DNA from: Sporosarcina cyprini
Lineage (GTDB): Bacteria; Bacillota; Bacilli; Bacillales_A; Planococcaceae
DNA: 64,000 nucleotides
NCBI RefSeq assembly: GCF_022048975.1
Contig: NZ_JAKMHX010000030.1
Span: 558,001 to 622,000 of the forward strand
Reading direction: 5' to 3'
Below the pieces are notes generated by a model that was not told the origin of the DNA, searched no databases, and worked only from the letters and a program-made list of their open reading frames with translations. The translations under genes and the position numbers were made by a program. Shown here piece by piece: positions 45,772 to 55,406 of the stretch (the first letter of the stretch is position 1; each line of letters starts with the position of its first letter).

Positions 45772-46257
45772 ATGCTGCAATTTCAAGATTTCTTTATACA
45801 ATATGGCTATTATGCGATTTTTATCTTTCTTGCTCTTGGAATTTTTGGATTGCCACTTCCCGATGAGGTGGTAGTAGCGTTTGTCGGACATTTATCGTCA
45901 CTCGGCACATTCAATTATCCGGTTGCCATGGTGGTGACGATGCTCGGTGTAATGTCGGGCACGCTCGTAACATTCGCGTTTGGCAGAAAGATCGGTAAAC
46001 CGCTATTAGATAAATACGGAAAATGGATTTCTTTGTCACCGAAACGGCTTCAGCTTGTGAATAGATGGTTTGACCGGTACGGCTCTTGGGCTGTCACGAT
46101 TGGCTATTTCGTTCCTGGCATGCGCCATGTTATTTGCTACATGTCCGGGTCAAGCGGAATGGACTTCAGAAGATATATTCTTTTTGCATCCATCGGTACT
46201 GCTATTTCCTCTATTCTTTGCCTGACGATCGGATATCTAATTAAACTTCCATTTTAA
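45772..46257 (+). CDS. ybfM: DedA-family membrane protein (YbfM/PetA type)
   Basis: 161 residues. The short size matches YbfM rather than the longer DedA proteins of about 200. Motifs: FGLPLPDEVVVAFVG, the reentrant FGRKIG and the FVPGMRHVICYMSGSSGM segment with the key Arg. In B. subtilis ybfM lies with pssA and psd, and I recall it as PetA, a phosphatidylethanolamine transporter. Its place right after psd supports the same job here. Confidence 0.82.
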   Translation: MLQFQDFFIQYGYYAIFIFLALGIFGLPLPDEVVVAFVGHLSSLGTFNYPVAMVVTMLGVMSGTLVTFAFGRKIGKPLLDKYGKWISLSPKRLQLVNRWFDRYGSWAVTIGYFVPGMRHVICYMSGSSGMDFRRYILFASIGTAISSILCLTIGYLIKLPF

Positions 46258-46270
46258 AAACGAAGCAATG

Positions 46271-46314
46271 AAAAGAGGCACTTTCTGTAGATTAGTAGAA
46301 AGCGCCTCTTTTTT
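46271..46314. terminator. Terminator after the psd-ybfM operon
   Basis: AAAAGAGGC.CTTTCT pairs with AGAAAG.GCCTCTTTT, followed by TTTTTT. Confidence 0.8.
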
Positions 46315-46348
46315 ATTCATAACTACTTCCATTCAACCCGGTATAGAG

Positions 46349-48520
46349 TTATTGGGATAACCAATCAGTTTTTCTGAGCGTCTGGACAGCCTCTTTCGGC
46401 AATAGAGGTTTACTGATGTAGTAGCCTTGAATTCTCTCGGCGCCTAACGTCTCCAGTGATCGAAGCTGTTCGAGTTTCTCGACTCCTTCTGCAATCGTTC
46501 CTAAACCTAGTTCCTCTGCAATTCCAATAACCCCGCGCAAAACTGCTTTGGACAACCCATTATCAGTTTCCAGCTCCCGTACAAACGCCCGGTCAATTTT
46601 GACAAATTGAAATGGCAGCACCCTCAAGATGGACAATGAAGAATAGCCTGTTCCAAAGTCATCAAGCGCAGTTTGGATTCCCATGGCGTTTAAAGTGGAA
46701 ATTACTTCTTTCGCTGTCTCGATATTTTCTACTACGACCGATTCGGTTAATTCAAACACTAGACTCGTCGGATCGACACCCGTATCCATCAGCATCGTCA
46801 TCACATCTCGCAAAAACGTAGGATGCAATAATTGCTTGACTGAAATATTTACAGTGACCGTAAAATCACGGAAACCTTCCTCATCCCACCGGATTACTTG
46901 CATGGCTACTTCATGAATCAGCCATTTCCCAATTGGAATGATCAAATCGGACTCTTCCATATAGGGAATGAATTCCATTGGCCCAACTTCACCAAGTTCT
47001 GGCGATGACCAGCGCATCAGTGATTCAAAACTGACAATTCTATTTAGAGCTATGCAATAGATCGGTTGGTAAACGATGTATAACTCATTGCGTTCCAGCG
47101 CCTTTTCCAATAGCAGCTCTACTCTCCTTCGATGTGCACAAACCGCCGAAAGCTCATCAGTCATGCAAACGTATTGGCCTCCCCCGGCCTTTTGCGCTTC
47201 TTGATTTGCATGCACGGCATCCTGAATGATTTCTCCTGCTTGGTCACCTAATGCTGCCTGCCGAATTCCGACACTTACAGATATCCAAACAGGAGCTTCC
47301 ACCCCCACATCAAACGGTTCATCGAACAACGCGACTACATGGGCAGCGAATGATTCATCCCCGAACCCGCCGCCATATCGGATAATGGCAAATAGATCCT
47401 CCCCAATACGATAAACTTGTTCTTTTCCTGAGAAGGCTGCCAGTTTTCTGCAGACATAATAGACAATCCGTTCACCGATATGATAGCCATGTCGTTCATT
47501 CAAATCGACAAACCGGTCAATCGATACAATAAATAGAGAAAATGACTTGTCCTTTTGAGCCGTCAATGCCGACTCGAGGTCTTCCTCTAGCCGAAGCCGG
47601 TTTCCGAGCCCTGTTAGTAAATCACGCTTCATCCGATTTCTTTCTTCCCGTTCGATATGGTTAACATAAATAACAATGGCAATGACAACAAGCACCGAAA
47701 TGAAGAGAACAAGACCATTTTGCCAAAGTGCTTCGTCCAGCTGCTTCCGATCGGGGTTCATTTCCGAATCAACTACGACAATCCAATCATTCCAGGTCAT
47801 TTCATACGACAAGAAATGCGCCGTTCTCAAATTGATATCAATAGATCCGGAAGGTTTGGCATGGATTGTCGATAAGAACTCATTAAAATCCGGTACAAGA
47901 TCACTTAACCGTTCTTCATCTGTAGAGGAAAAGAAAACTTCATCGTTTTTCAATAAGAAAACCCCTCCGGGCAGATGGGATTCCTTTGCGATTTCCCCGA
48001 AGATATTAGACATATTGACTACACCTGACAGCACGCCAAGCGGTTTTCCATCCTGATAGATGGGAACTGAAATGGCAATGACTTTTTGAGTCGGGTCCTG
48101 CCGCAGCCGGAAAACATCACTAAAAGCAATTTCTCCATTCAAGGCTTTTCGGAAAGACTTTTCTTGCTGCACTCGAAATTCAGATCCATCCGATGCCAGA
48201 ATGACTCCTTTTTCATCAATGATGCCAAGCCCCGCGAAAAAAGGCATCTTTTCATTTTGCCGATGCAAGTAAAGCAATAATTCTTTCCGATCTCCCATGA
48301 CAGTTGGGAGATAATCTGCAATTAACTCCAGTTCTACAATTCGTTCGTAAGAAAAACGGTTCGTTTCAGCTACGAAATTAGAAAGGAGCTCCTTCGTTTC
48401 TCTTTGAACGGAATCTTGAACATATTTCTTTGTCGAGATGAAATTCGCACTGATTAACGCAACGATACTGACGAAAACAACAGTCAAACAACTATAGATG
48501 ACCAGCTGCCTTTTTGTCAT
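46349..48520 (-). CDS. Cache-GGDEF-EAL cyclic-di-GMP protein, GGDEF degenerate
   Basis: 723 residues. Span at 5-27, an extracytoplasmic Cache-like sensor to about 270, a second span to about 290, then GGDEF and EAL domains. The GGDEF site reads RIGEDLF, so the Gly and catalytic Glu are changed and cyclase activity is doubtful. The EAL half keeps its key residues: FESLMRW for EAL, NISVKQL, FELTES, DDFGTGYSSL, KIDRAF, AEGVE and IQGYYISKP. The likely activity is c-di-GMP hydrolysis, perhaps tuned by GTP on the inactive domain. It is divergent from katA. Confidence 0.88.
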   Translation of the reverse strand: MTKRQLVIYSCLTVVFVSIVALISANFISTKKYVQDSVQRETKELLSNFVAETNRFSYERIVELELIADYLPTVMGDRKELLLYLHRQNEKMPFFAGLGIIDEKGVILASDGSEFRVQQEKSFRKALNGEIAFSDVFRLRQDPTQKVIAISVPIYQDGKPLGVLSGVVNMSNIFGEIAKESHLPGGVFLLKNDEVFFSSTDEERLSDLVPDFNEFLSTIHAKPSGSIDINLRTAHFLSYEMTWNDWIVVVDSEMNPDRKQLDEALWQNGLVLFISVLVVIAIVIYVNHIEREERNRMKRDLLTGLGNRLRLEEDLESALTAQKDKSFSLFIVSIDRFVDLNERHGYHIGERIVYYVCRKLAAFSGKEQVYRIGEDLFAIIRYGGGFGDESFAAHVVALFDEPFDVGVEAPVWISVSVGIRQAALGDQAGEIIQDAVHANQEAQKAGGGQYVCMTDELSAVCAHRRRVELLLEKALERNELYIVYQPIYCIALNRIVSFESLMRWSSPELGEVGPMEFIPYMEESDLIIPIGKWLIHEVAMQVIRWDEEGFRDFTVTVNISVKQLLHPTFLRDVMTMLMDTGVDPTSLVFELTESVVVENIETAKEVISTLNAMGIQTALDDFGTGYSSLSILRVLPFQFVKIDRAFVRELETDNGLSKAVLRGVIGIAEELGLGTIAEGVEKLEQLRSLETLGAERIQGYYISKPLLPKEAVQTLRKTDWLSQ

Positions 48521-48878
48521 ACCTACACTTCCATCCTAGCCTCACAGGCTTTCATTCTATCAAAAGTATACTGAAAATAAGTTTACTAGTCATCCGTCAT
48601 TCAAAACTTTTTTACTTCTTATGACCTAACATAAGTTCATTTCAGCTAGAACTTCACTCCCAGTTTTGATCCATCAGTGCGCAATCGACCTTTTTAGCAT
48701 GTTAACAGGTTCATCCGACATTTTCATGTAGGCATTTGTCGAATATTAATAATGATATCTTCTTGATAAGAATTATTTGTCGATAATTATTATAAACAAA
48801 ATGATGGATTTCCGTTTTGCACTTTGCTATAGTTATCATTGAACATTGATAAATCAATAACTAAGGGGGATTTCACTC
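48521..48878. promoter_or_regulatory. Divergent control region of katA and the GGDEF-EAL gene
   Basis: AT-rich spacer of 358 bases. It holds the PerR-like box at 48781-48795 and no gene. Confidence 0.45.
48781..48795. promoter_or_regulatory. PerR-type box before katA
   Basis: CGATAATTATTATAA matches 13 of 15 bases of the Per box TTATAATNATTATAA. It ends 84 bases before the catalase start. Confidence 0.6.
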
Positions 48879-50369
48879 ATGTCCAATAATGATAATCGTT
48901 CTCAAAATAGGTTAACAACTGCTGCTGGTGCTCCAGTTGTTGATAATCAAAACTCCATGACAGCCGGTCCAAGAGGTCCTGTCCTTCTTCAAGATGTTTG
49001 GCTAATTGAGAAACTGGCTCACTTTGACCGAGAAGTAATTCCGGAGAGACGCATGCATGCAAAGGGATCAGGTGCGTATGGCACATTTACCGTAACAAAC
49101 GACATTACCCAATATACGAGAGCTAAACTCTTTTCTGAAGTCGGCAAACAAACTCCCATGTTCGCCCGTTTTTCCACGGTAGCCGGAGAACGTGGAGCAG
49201 CAGATGCCGAGCGGGATATCCGTGGCTTCGCTTTGAAATTTTACACAGAGGAAGGAAACTGGGATCTCGTCGGAAACAATACACCCGTCTTTTTCTTCCG
49301 GGATCCACTCCAGTTCCCAGATTTAAACCATGCAGTAAAACGGGATCCGCGCACAAACATGCGGAGCGCGACAAACAACTGGGATTTCTGGACGTCCCTT
49401 CCTGAAGCATTGCATCAAATTACTATCCTTATGAGTGAACGTGGCATTCCTAAAACGTACCGGCATATGCATGGTTTCGGAAGTCATACGTACAGCATGA
49501 TCAATGCCAACAACGAACGGGTTTGGGTAAAATTCCATTTCCGCTCCCAGCAAGGCATCGAAAACTTGACCGATGCGGAAGCGACAGAGTTGATCGGCCA
49601 TGATCGCGAATCTCATCAGCGCGACTTGTTAAACAGCATCGACAACGGAGAATTCCCGAAGTGGAAAATGTATATTCAAGTCATGACGGAAGATCAAGCT
49701 TTGCAAATGGATTACAATCCATTCGACTTGACGAAAGTCTGGTACAAAAAAGACTTCCCACTCATTGAAGTTGGAGAGTTTGAATTGAACCGCAATCCAG
49801 ATAACTATTTTGCAGAAGTGGAACAAGCCGCTTTCACGCCGGCAGCGATCGTACCTGGCATCGGATTCTCACCTGACAAAATGCTGCAAGCCCGTCTTTT
49901 CTCGTACGGAGATGCGCAAAGGTACCGTCTTGGAGTCAACCATCACCAAATTCCGGTCAACGCACCGAAATGTCCGTTCCATAGCTTCCACCGTGATGGA
50001 GCCATGCGCGTAGACGGTAATCATGGCAGCCGGACTTCGTATGAACCGAACAGTTTCGGTGAATGGAAAGAGCAGCCGGACTTCAAAGAGCCGCCACTCA
50101 AGCTTTACGGAGATGCAGCCCATTGGGATTTCCGCGAGGATGACAGCGACTACTTCACGCAGCCAGGTAAGTTGTTCAATTTGATGAATGATGACCAAAA
50201 AGAAGTTCTCTTTGGCAATACTGCACGCAATTTGGGGGATGCTCCAAAGGAGATCAAGATCCGGCACATCCGCCATTGCTACCAGGCAGATCCTGCCTAC
50301 GGAGAAGGAGTTGCGAAAGCACTTGGCATTTCAATGAATGAAGTACTACAAGAACAGGTTATCGGCTAA
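48879..50369 (+). CDS. katA: Vegetative catalase
   Basis: 496 residues, a small-subunit heme catalase. It breaks hydrogen peroxide to water and oxygen. The active-site His is in [14 protein letters not shown] (about residue 58), the Asn in [16 protein letters not shown] (about 131) and the heme-ligand Tyr in [14 protein letters not shown] (about 340). AAGGGGGAT precedes the start. Control by peroxide is suggested by the PerR-type box. Confidence 0.96.
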   Translation: MSNNDNRSQNRLTTAAGAPVVDNQNSMTAGPRGPVLLQDVWLIEKLAHFDREVIPERRMHAKGSGAYGTFTVTNDITQYTRAKLFSEVGKQTPMFARFSTVAGERGAADAERDIRGFALKFYTEEGNWDLVGNNTPVFFFRDPLQFPDLNHAVKRDPRTNMRSATNNWDFWTSLPEALHQITILMSERGIPKTYRHMHGFGSHTYSMINANNERVWVKFHFRSQQGIENLTDAEATELIGHDRESHQRDLLNSIDNGEFPKWKMYIQVMTEDQALQMDYNPFDLTKVWYKKDFPLIEVGEFELNRNPDNYFAEVEQAAFTPAAIVPGIGFSPDKMLQARLFSYGDAQRYRLGVNHHQIPVNAPKCPFHSFHRDGAMRVDGNHGSRTSYEPNSFGEWKEQPDFKEPPLKLYGDAAHWDFREDDSDYFTQPGKLFNLMNDDQKEVLFGNTARNLGDAPKEIKIRHIRHCYQADPAYGEGVAKALGISMNEVLQEQVIG

Positions 50370-50373
50370 TAAA

Positions 50374-50415
50374 AAAACAGGAGGAGAAAACATGTCGTTT
50401 TCTACTCCTGTTTTA
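50374..50415. terminator. Terminator after katA
   Basis: AAACAGGAGGAGAAAAC pairs with GTTTTCTACTCCTGTTT, followed by a short T-run. Confidence 0.75.
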
Positions 50416-50448
50416 CATTCATCTATTTATTTCCGAAGCCAGAACGCA

Positions 50449-51420
50449 TTAGCCGAACAAATAAAGGGACTCCTCCATCATGCTCTTGAAAGGAATCTTG
50501 TTATTTCTTATATTAGTTTCTAGTTCGTTCAGCTTCCATTTCTGCCAATCCTCCAGGCTCTCCATGTCCCACGTATTCTTGAAAAGTGAATAAAGGAACA
50601 CTTCTCTCATGTGCATAGAGACCAAAACCTGCTCCATCACTATTCTAGACAACGTTTTCTTTGAGGTATACCCGGAAAGGAATGAGTGAAGGAAGACACT
50701 CGGAAAATCATCCCAATCGGGGTGAAACGATGTACCCGTCCATAGGGCATGATAGATGGAAACCGCTATGTCCTGTGCATAGAAATGATTCCCGCAATCG
50801 TCGAAATCAAAGAAGATCAGTTTTCCTTCTCGAATATGAAAATTTCCTTGATGGAGATCGTGATGGATAAAACCATACACCTCTTCATTCTGTTCCCATC
50901 CACTCATTTGCTGCATTAGCCTTTGAAATGCATAACGGAGCCATTCTTCCTCCAGCTTCATTTGCTGCAGCTTTTCGAAGCCTGAGCTGCGCCCCTGTAT
51001 ATCCAGCTTGTCTACACAATGCAATGAGGCTAATTGCTTTCCCCATTCATGGAAGAGCGATTCATTCCAAACAGTAGTATCGAGCACATCAACTGGCTGC
51101 CCTTCGGTATGTTCAAAGAAACAAAGCCAATAGGATTCTCCGTTGTACGTGAATGGAAAAACGGAACGATCGCCTGTCGTTTTATACGATTTTGCGACAG
51201 CGATGCCACAGGAGCTGAGATGATCCAGCCATTGCATTTCAGCTTCTAATTCCTGCTCCGTTCTATCCTGTTGCCGGCATAACCGGACAGCTGCTCTTTT
51301 CTCATTGACTTGCACGATAAATACTTCATTAAAAAAACCATCTGCCGCTTTAGTTATGTCAGCCACCTTCGCATTAAGATGATCTTCTATCCACTTCTTT
51401 ACCTGCTCTTCTTTTCTCAT
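50449..51420 (-). CDS. Phosphotransferase of the APH/choline-kinase fold
   Basis: 323 residues from the ATG at 51420, which overlaps the stop of the acetyltransferase gene by ATGA. Kinase-like motifs: the Brenner motif GFIHHDLHQGNFHI and the metal-binding FDFDDCG. The family phosphorylates small molecules such as aminoglycosides, homoserine or sugars; the substrate cannot be told here. Coupling to a GNAT gene suggests a shared small-molecule modification role, but this is inference. Confidence 0.8.
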   Translation of the reverse strand: MRKEEQVKKWIEDHLNAKVADITKAADGFFNEVFIVQVNEKRAAVRLCRQQDRTEQELEAEMQWLDHLSSCGIAVAKSYKTTGDRSVFPFTYNGESYWLCFFEHTEGQPVDVLDTTVWNESLFHEWGKQLASLHCVDKLDIQGRSSGFEKLQQMKLEEEWLRYAFQRLMQQMSGWEQNEEVYGFIHHDLHQGNFHIREGKLIFFDFDDCGNHFYAQDIAVSIYHALWTGTSFHPDWDDFPSVFLHSFLSGYTSKKTLSRIVMEQVLVSMHMREVFLYSLFKNTWDMESLEDWQKWKLNELETNIRNNKIPFKSMMEESLYLFG

Positions 51421-51932
51421 ATACTGATCCAATAGCGCCGCAATACGGTGCCATCCCTTTCTTTAAAATCAACATCTCTTTCTCCGCCTAGACGAATAAT
51501 CATCCGCTCCGACGGAATATTCCCTTCTTCACATACTACAAGTGCCCTTTCAATTCCAAGCTTTCTTAACTCAGCAAGCGCCAGTGAGAGGATGACCCGG
51601 CCATAGCCATTTCCTCTCTCACTCGGCCTGATTCCTAAACTGATATGTCCCTCCGTGTTAACTAAGCGCTCGTTCAGCCCGTGACGCAAAACCGCAGCAC
51701 CAATTATGCGCTTATTTTTCAGCAGCCAAAAAGTAGAATACGGCACCCACCCTTCAGGAAGCCCGATTCCTTTTTCAGCATCTGCACATCGCTGAACAAA
51801 TTCTTGAACATCACCAAGCTCTTTGCGAATAAAGGACGGCGCGTATTCTTCATACGGAGATTTCCATTCTTTGCGGAATGACTGATAACTAACTTCATAA
51901 GCAGCTGCCGGTTTCACTAACTGAAATGCCAT
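51417..51932 (-). CDS. GNAT acetyltransferase
   Basis: 171 residues. The acetyl-CoA site is the RPSERGNGYGRVIL segment (about residues 101-114), preceded by a beta strand ISLGI. The C-terminal EGNIPSERMIIRLGG fits a GNAT fold of the RimJ-like or YafP type. The substrate is unknown. It is the first gene of a two-gene unit with the phosphotransferase. Confidence 0.82.
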   Translation of the reverse strand: MAFQLVKPAAAYEVSYQSFRKEWKSPYEEYAPSFIRKELGDVQEFVQRCADAEKGIGLPEGWVPYSTFWLLKNKRIIGAAVLRHGLNERLVNTEGHISLGIRPSERGNGYGRVILSLALAELRKLGIERALVVCEEGNIPSERMIIRLGGERDVDFKERDGTVLRRYWISI

Positions 51933-52190
51933 TATTCTTCACCCTTGATCAGACTTATTGTTATGATAACTTGCCTGTTTTTACTCGTTGCCCCAACTGT
52001 CTCCACTCAATATAAGTATTTATTGCCAGTCACGCAATGACTTTTTTTCTTTTATTGCGAAAATAAGGCCGTACAGAATTTTTTTATTCGTGCATGACAA
52101 TCGCTTGAATAAAAAACAGCAAGAATCCATATGCTATATGTCTAAGGAACGGTTACTAGCAACAGCGAACAATGTATCGGGAGTGAAACC

Positions 52191-52532
52191 ATGGAAACGG
52201 CAAGAACATTACCCCAATCAAGAAGCAGATTATGGAACGCGTCTTTCCTGCTATTATGCTTAAGCATGATAGATGCCATTTTTACAGATCTCGGCTTGCG
52301 CCAAGGGCTGATCGAAGAGTTCAACCCTCTCATGAGATCGATATACGAGATGAATATCCCTATTTTTTATTTAATCAAATTCTGCCTTCCGTTGGCTCTC
52401 TTATTTTTGGTAACTAAAATAACACATCGGTTATATTTACGTTTTTTATTGTTGTCTGCTTTACTCTTGTACATTATAATTGTTGTCTACCATATTTGCT
52501 GGATTGTCATGGCGGCATTGCCGCTTTCATAA
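52191..52532 (+). CDS. DUF5658-type membrane protein
   Basis: 113 residues with about three spans. The SMIDAIFTDLGLRQGLIEEFNPLM segment (TDxGLxxGxxxExNP pattern) is typical of small DUF5658 proteins. GGGAGTGA lies four bases before the ATG. The function is unknown. Confidence 0.65.
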   Translation: METARTLPQSRSRLWNASFLLLCLSMIDAIFTDLGLRQGLIEEFNPLMRSIYEMNIPIFYLIKFCLPLALLFLVTKITHRLYLRFLLLSALLLYIIIVVYHICWIVMAALPLS

Positions 52533-52540
52533 AGATTTGA

Positions 52541-52580
52541 GATCTGCCATCCTCCTAACGGATTGGTCGGATCTTTTTTT
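52541..52580 (+). terminator. Terminator of the DUF5658 gene
   Basis: An imperfect stem GATCTGCCATCC / GGATTGGTCGGATC is followed by TTTTTTT. Confidence 0.55.
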
Positions 52581-52593
52581 ATTTTTCTTACAT

Positions 52594-52644
52594 AAAAAAA
52601 CCGTTTCCACGGGGATCACTCACAAGTAATCCTCACGGAAACGG
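52594..52644 (-). terminator. Terminator of the DUF368 gene
   Basis: CCGTTTCCGTGAGGATTAC pairs with GTGATCCCCGTGGAAACGG on the minus strand, followed by seven T residues. Confidence 0.85.
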
Positions 52645-52657
52645 TACAATAAGTCAT

Positions 52658-53476
52658 TTATTTTGTTTTTGGATCTGCCACATTAAACATATTCGCAACG
52701 ATCAAACCGGTAATTAGCGCGATGGCACTCATTACAAACGGAGTCCCGCTCTCAGGAATTCCCGGGTAGATAACAAAAATAGATCCGAGAATCAACCCGA
52801 TAATGATGGCAAACATGCTGTGCGTATAATGATGCAGCAAATATGCAATGGCCTTGCTACTCACAATAAATCCAACAATCACACCAGCACCGATCACGAG
52901 GATCAATGGGAAATTCATTGTGGAAAGAGCATTTATTGCTGTCGGGTAAACGCCTAGCAGTAATAAGATGAACGAACCGCTGATCCCTGGCAGCAACATC
53001 GCCATGCTCCCTGCCCAGCCTGCAAAGAACAGGCCCAGTGTATTTGTAGCAGTCAACGAAGTGATGACAGCGGCGTCAGCCGGTTTCATGAAGGCTGTCG
53101 ATGCCAAAGCTGCCGCGACAAGAAGCAAAAGAAGATAGTGCCCAAATTTAAAATTCGTCCGCACATTCGCTTGTTTGGAAATAAAAGGAACAATGCCAAT
53201 GATCAAACCAAGAAAGAAAAACTGAGTGGGCTGATTATAATTCTTCAATAAATAATCGATGACCCGGCTGAATAAAACTAATGTTAAGCCGATCCCTATG
53301 CCAAGTGGCAAAAGAAAACCGATATGTTTCTTCCAATCCCGGCTAAAAAAACCACTAATTGCTGATAACAAACGATCATAAATTCCAAGGATGAACGCTA
53401 TCGTTCCTCCACTGACACCAGGTATCAAGTCGCTGATTCCCATTAAGAATCCGCGATAAATATTTTTCCATTCCAT
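52658..53476 (-). CDS. popT: DUF368 membrane transporter (PopT type)
   Basis: 272 residues from the ATG at 53476 with GGAGG eleven bases upstream. About eight to nine spans. The two inverted halves each carry the family signature: LIPGVSGGTIAFILGIYDRLL and LLPGISGSFILLLLGVY. DUF368 members, as I recall from recent work on undecaprenyl-phosphate translocases, return this lipid carrier to the inner face. The gene is alone. Confidence 0.8.
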   Translation of the reverse strand: MEWKNIYRGFLMGISDLIPGVSGGTIAFILGIYDRLLSAISGFFSRDWKKHIGFLLPLGIGIGLTLVLFSRVIDYLLKNYNQPTQFFFLGLIIGIVPFISKQANVRTNFKFGHYLLLLLVAAALASTAFMKPADAAVITSLTATNTLGLFFAGWAGSMAMLLPGISGSFILLLLGVYPTAINALSTMNFPLILVIGAGVIVGFIVSSKAIAYLLHHYTHSMFAIIIGLILGSIFVIYPGIPESGTPFVMSAIALITGLIVANMFNVADPKTK

Positions 53477-53670
53477 TGTTGTAAAGTCCTCCAAAATTCA
53501 AATTCACTCTTAGTAGTATACCATCTACAAACAAAAATAAGGACAAGAATGTAGTCGTGAACCAATTTGACAAAATAAAGAATGTTGTCAATACATACAT
53601 GACGTTCTTTGAAGCATGAAATTCGGGGCATACGACGTCTTTTCAGACCAATTTTCTTCCAACAAAGACA

Positions 53671-53709
53671 AAACTGGCGCGAGGTAAGCTAACGTACCTG
53701 GCGCCAGTT
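53671..53709 (-). terminator. Terminator of the VWA lipoprotein gene
   Basis: AACTGGCGCCAGGTACGTT arm pairs with its partner ending GCGCCAGTT; TTTTG follows on the minus strand. Confidence 0.75.
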
Positions 53710-53712
53710 CAT

Positions 53713-55155
53713 TCATTTCCCTTGTTCCTTTTTCAATTTCTCGATCCGCTCCATATAATCATCAATTTTTTTATCAATCCGATCCGACTCATCTTGAATT
53801 AATGTATCCTTCTCTTCCTCAAGTGCATCGATCATCTGATCGTATTGCTCTCGGTGCCTCTCCGCAATACCTAACAACTCATCCTTTGTTGCTTGATCAA
53901 TTAATCCTTCCCCTTCGAGAAGTTTAGCAGCACCTGCAAAGCGATAGCTCTCTACACGAATCAGGTCTCTCGCAGAGGTTGCCAGTCTCCGCACTTTGTC
54001 ATGTGCCATCGTTTTGGGCCATGCATCCGCCTTAAAATACATTAAACTGACTAAATCCAAATCAGACGGCAGCCACATTTTTGAGATTCCGTCTGTCATT
54101 TCCTCTAAGGAATCAGCTGCCAAATATGTGCCATTCCCTGCCTCTGCCACTTGCTTTAATTGGCTTTCAGCCTCTTGATCCACTTGGAAACCAATGACAT
54201 TCACATGCCGTTCTTTCGAAAGCTCGGCAAAAGCCTTTGCTTCCTCGACTGGATTCCCATCGCATGTTTCAGCTCCATCGCTGACAATATATAATGTCAG
54301 ATCCTCTTCCGTCTTTTCATGGTCAAGCCGGGCCTGTTTAATGGCACCTGCCAACGGGGTCCAGCCACTTGCTTTCACTGAATCAACAGCTTGTTCAAAT
54401 TCTTTTTCTTTATATTTACTCAATGGATATACTTCATCAATTGTCCCGCAAGACAACGTTTTATCCGATTTGTTTTGAGTGCCTGCGTGGCCGTATACAT
54501 ATAACGATACGTCACTTTCACTACCGATTGTGGCGGCAAATCCTTTGACTGCACTTTTGGCTGTATCCATCTTCAGCTTGCCATCAGCCTGAAGCAGCAT
54601 GCTGGAACTGGCATCCAATAAAATAATTGCCTTTGACGGGATAGCAGCCGGTTTCCCTTCAGCCGTTATTTCATAAGGTTCCGGCAAAACCGGCTCCTTA
54701 AAGGCTGGTGAAAAATGAACGAATGGCTCAACAACCTCCTGATATCGAGCACCTCCAAGCAAATGAAGGAACACCGCATACAAATCTTCTGGATCCTTAG
54801 TTGACTCAAGAATTGGTTTCATTTCATTCAAAAAGTCCTCTCGAATGTCAGCGTGAACCTCTTGGCCAACCCACATAGATGTTTCCTGATCAATAGAAAA
54901 CTCTTTCGTCAGTTGACCAGGCGGGAACTGCGCCAGTTCTTCGGCAGTGGATGCGGCCTGGCCAAGTTGGATTGACATTGTATGTGTTTGTTCCTCTTCC
55001 TCCTTCTGACTTACCGTACTTACTTTCTCTTCTGTCTGCTTTTGTCCTTTTGTATCGCTTGCAGGTTGAGCCTCTTCGGTTTTACCTCCATTGGAACATC
55101 CTGCTGCTACTATACAGGACGCAAATAGTATAGCGGTTCTGATGATCGCTCTCAT
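53713..55155 (-). CDS. VWA-domain lipoprotein
   Basis: 480 residues. The signal ends in a lipobox VAAGC with Cys at residue 20; a Glu/Gln/Lys-rich linker follows. The von Willebrand A domain starts near residue 175 with IILLDASSSMLLQ (MIDAS DxSxS), followed by the Thr of SGWTPLAGAI and VSDGAETCDG. The C-terminal 70 residues form a charged coiled coil. It resembles B. subtilis YwmC/YwmD-type proteins; the ligand is unknown. Confidence 0.8.
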   Translation of the reverse strand: MRAIIRTAILFASCIVAAGCSNGGKTEEAQPASDTKGQKQTEEKVSTVSQKEEEEQTHTMSIQLGQAASTAEELAQFPPGQLTKEFSIDQETSMWVGQEVHADIREDFLNEMKPILESTKDPEDLYAVFLHLLGGARYQEVVEPFVHFSPAFKEPVLPEPYEITAEGKPAAIPSKAIILLDASSSMLLQADGKLKMDTAKSAVKGFAATIGSESDVSLYVYGHAGTQNKSDKTLSCGTIDEVYPLSKYKEKEFEQAVDSVKASGWTPLAGAIKQARLDHEKTEEDLTLYIVSDGAETCDGNPVEEAKAFAELSKERHVNVIGFQVDQEAESQLKQVAEAGNGTYLAADSLEEMTDGISKMWLPSDLDLVSLMYFKADAWPKTMAHDKVRRLATSARDLIRVESYRFAGAAKLLEGEGLIDQATKDELLGIAERHREQYDQMIDALEEEKDTLIQDESDRIDKKIDDYMERIEKLKKEQGK

Positions 55156-55320
55156 GTCTGTTCCCTCCTAATGGAAATCTATTTCCTATACGCAAGGTAA
55201 ACTGAATAGTTTCTTTTCCAGCCGTAAATGAATCAATATGATATGGATATTTCCAGTTCATAAGGTTATTAAATGAATTTAGTCCTACTCATAGTAAATG
55301 ACACAGTTGCTTCGAAACAC

Positions 55321-55368
55321 AAAAAACTGCAATCAAATTCGAGATGACTCGAACTTAACTGCAGTTTA
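55321..55368 (-). terminator. Terminator of trhO
   Basis: AAACTGCAGTTAAGTTCGAG pairs with CTCGAATTTGATTGCAGTTT on the minus strand, followed by T residues. Confidence 0.75.
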
Positions 55369-55406
55369 TTTGAGTTATTTGCTTGACTTACTTATTTAAC
55401 AACAAA

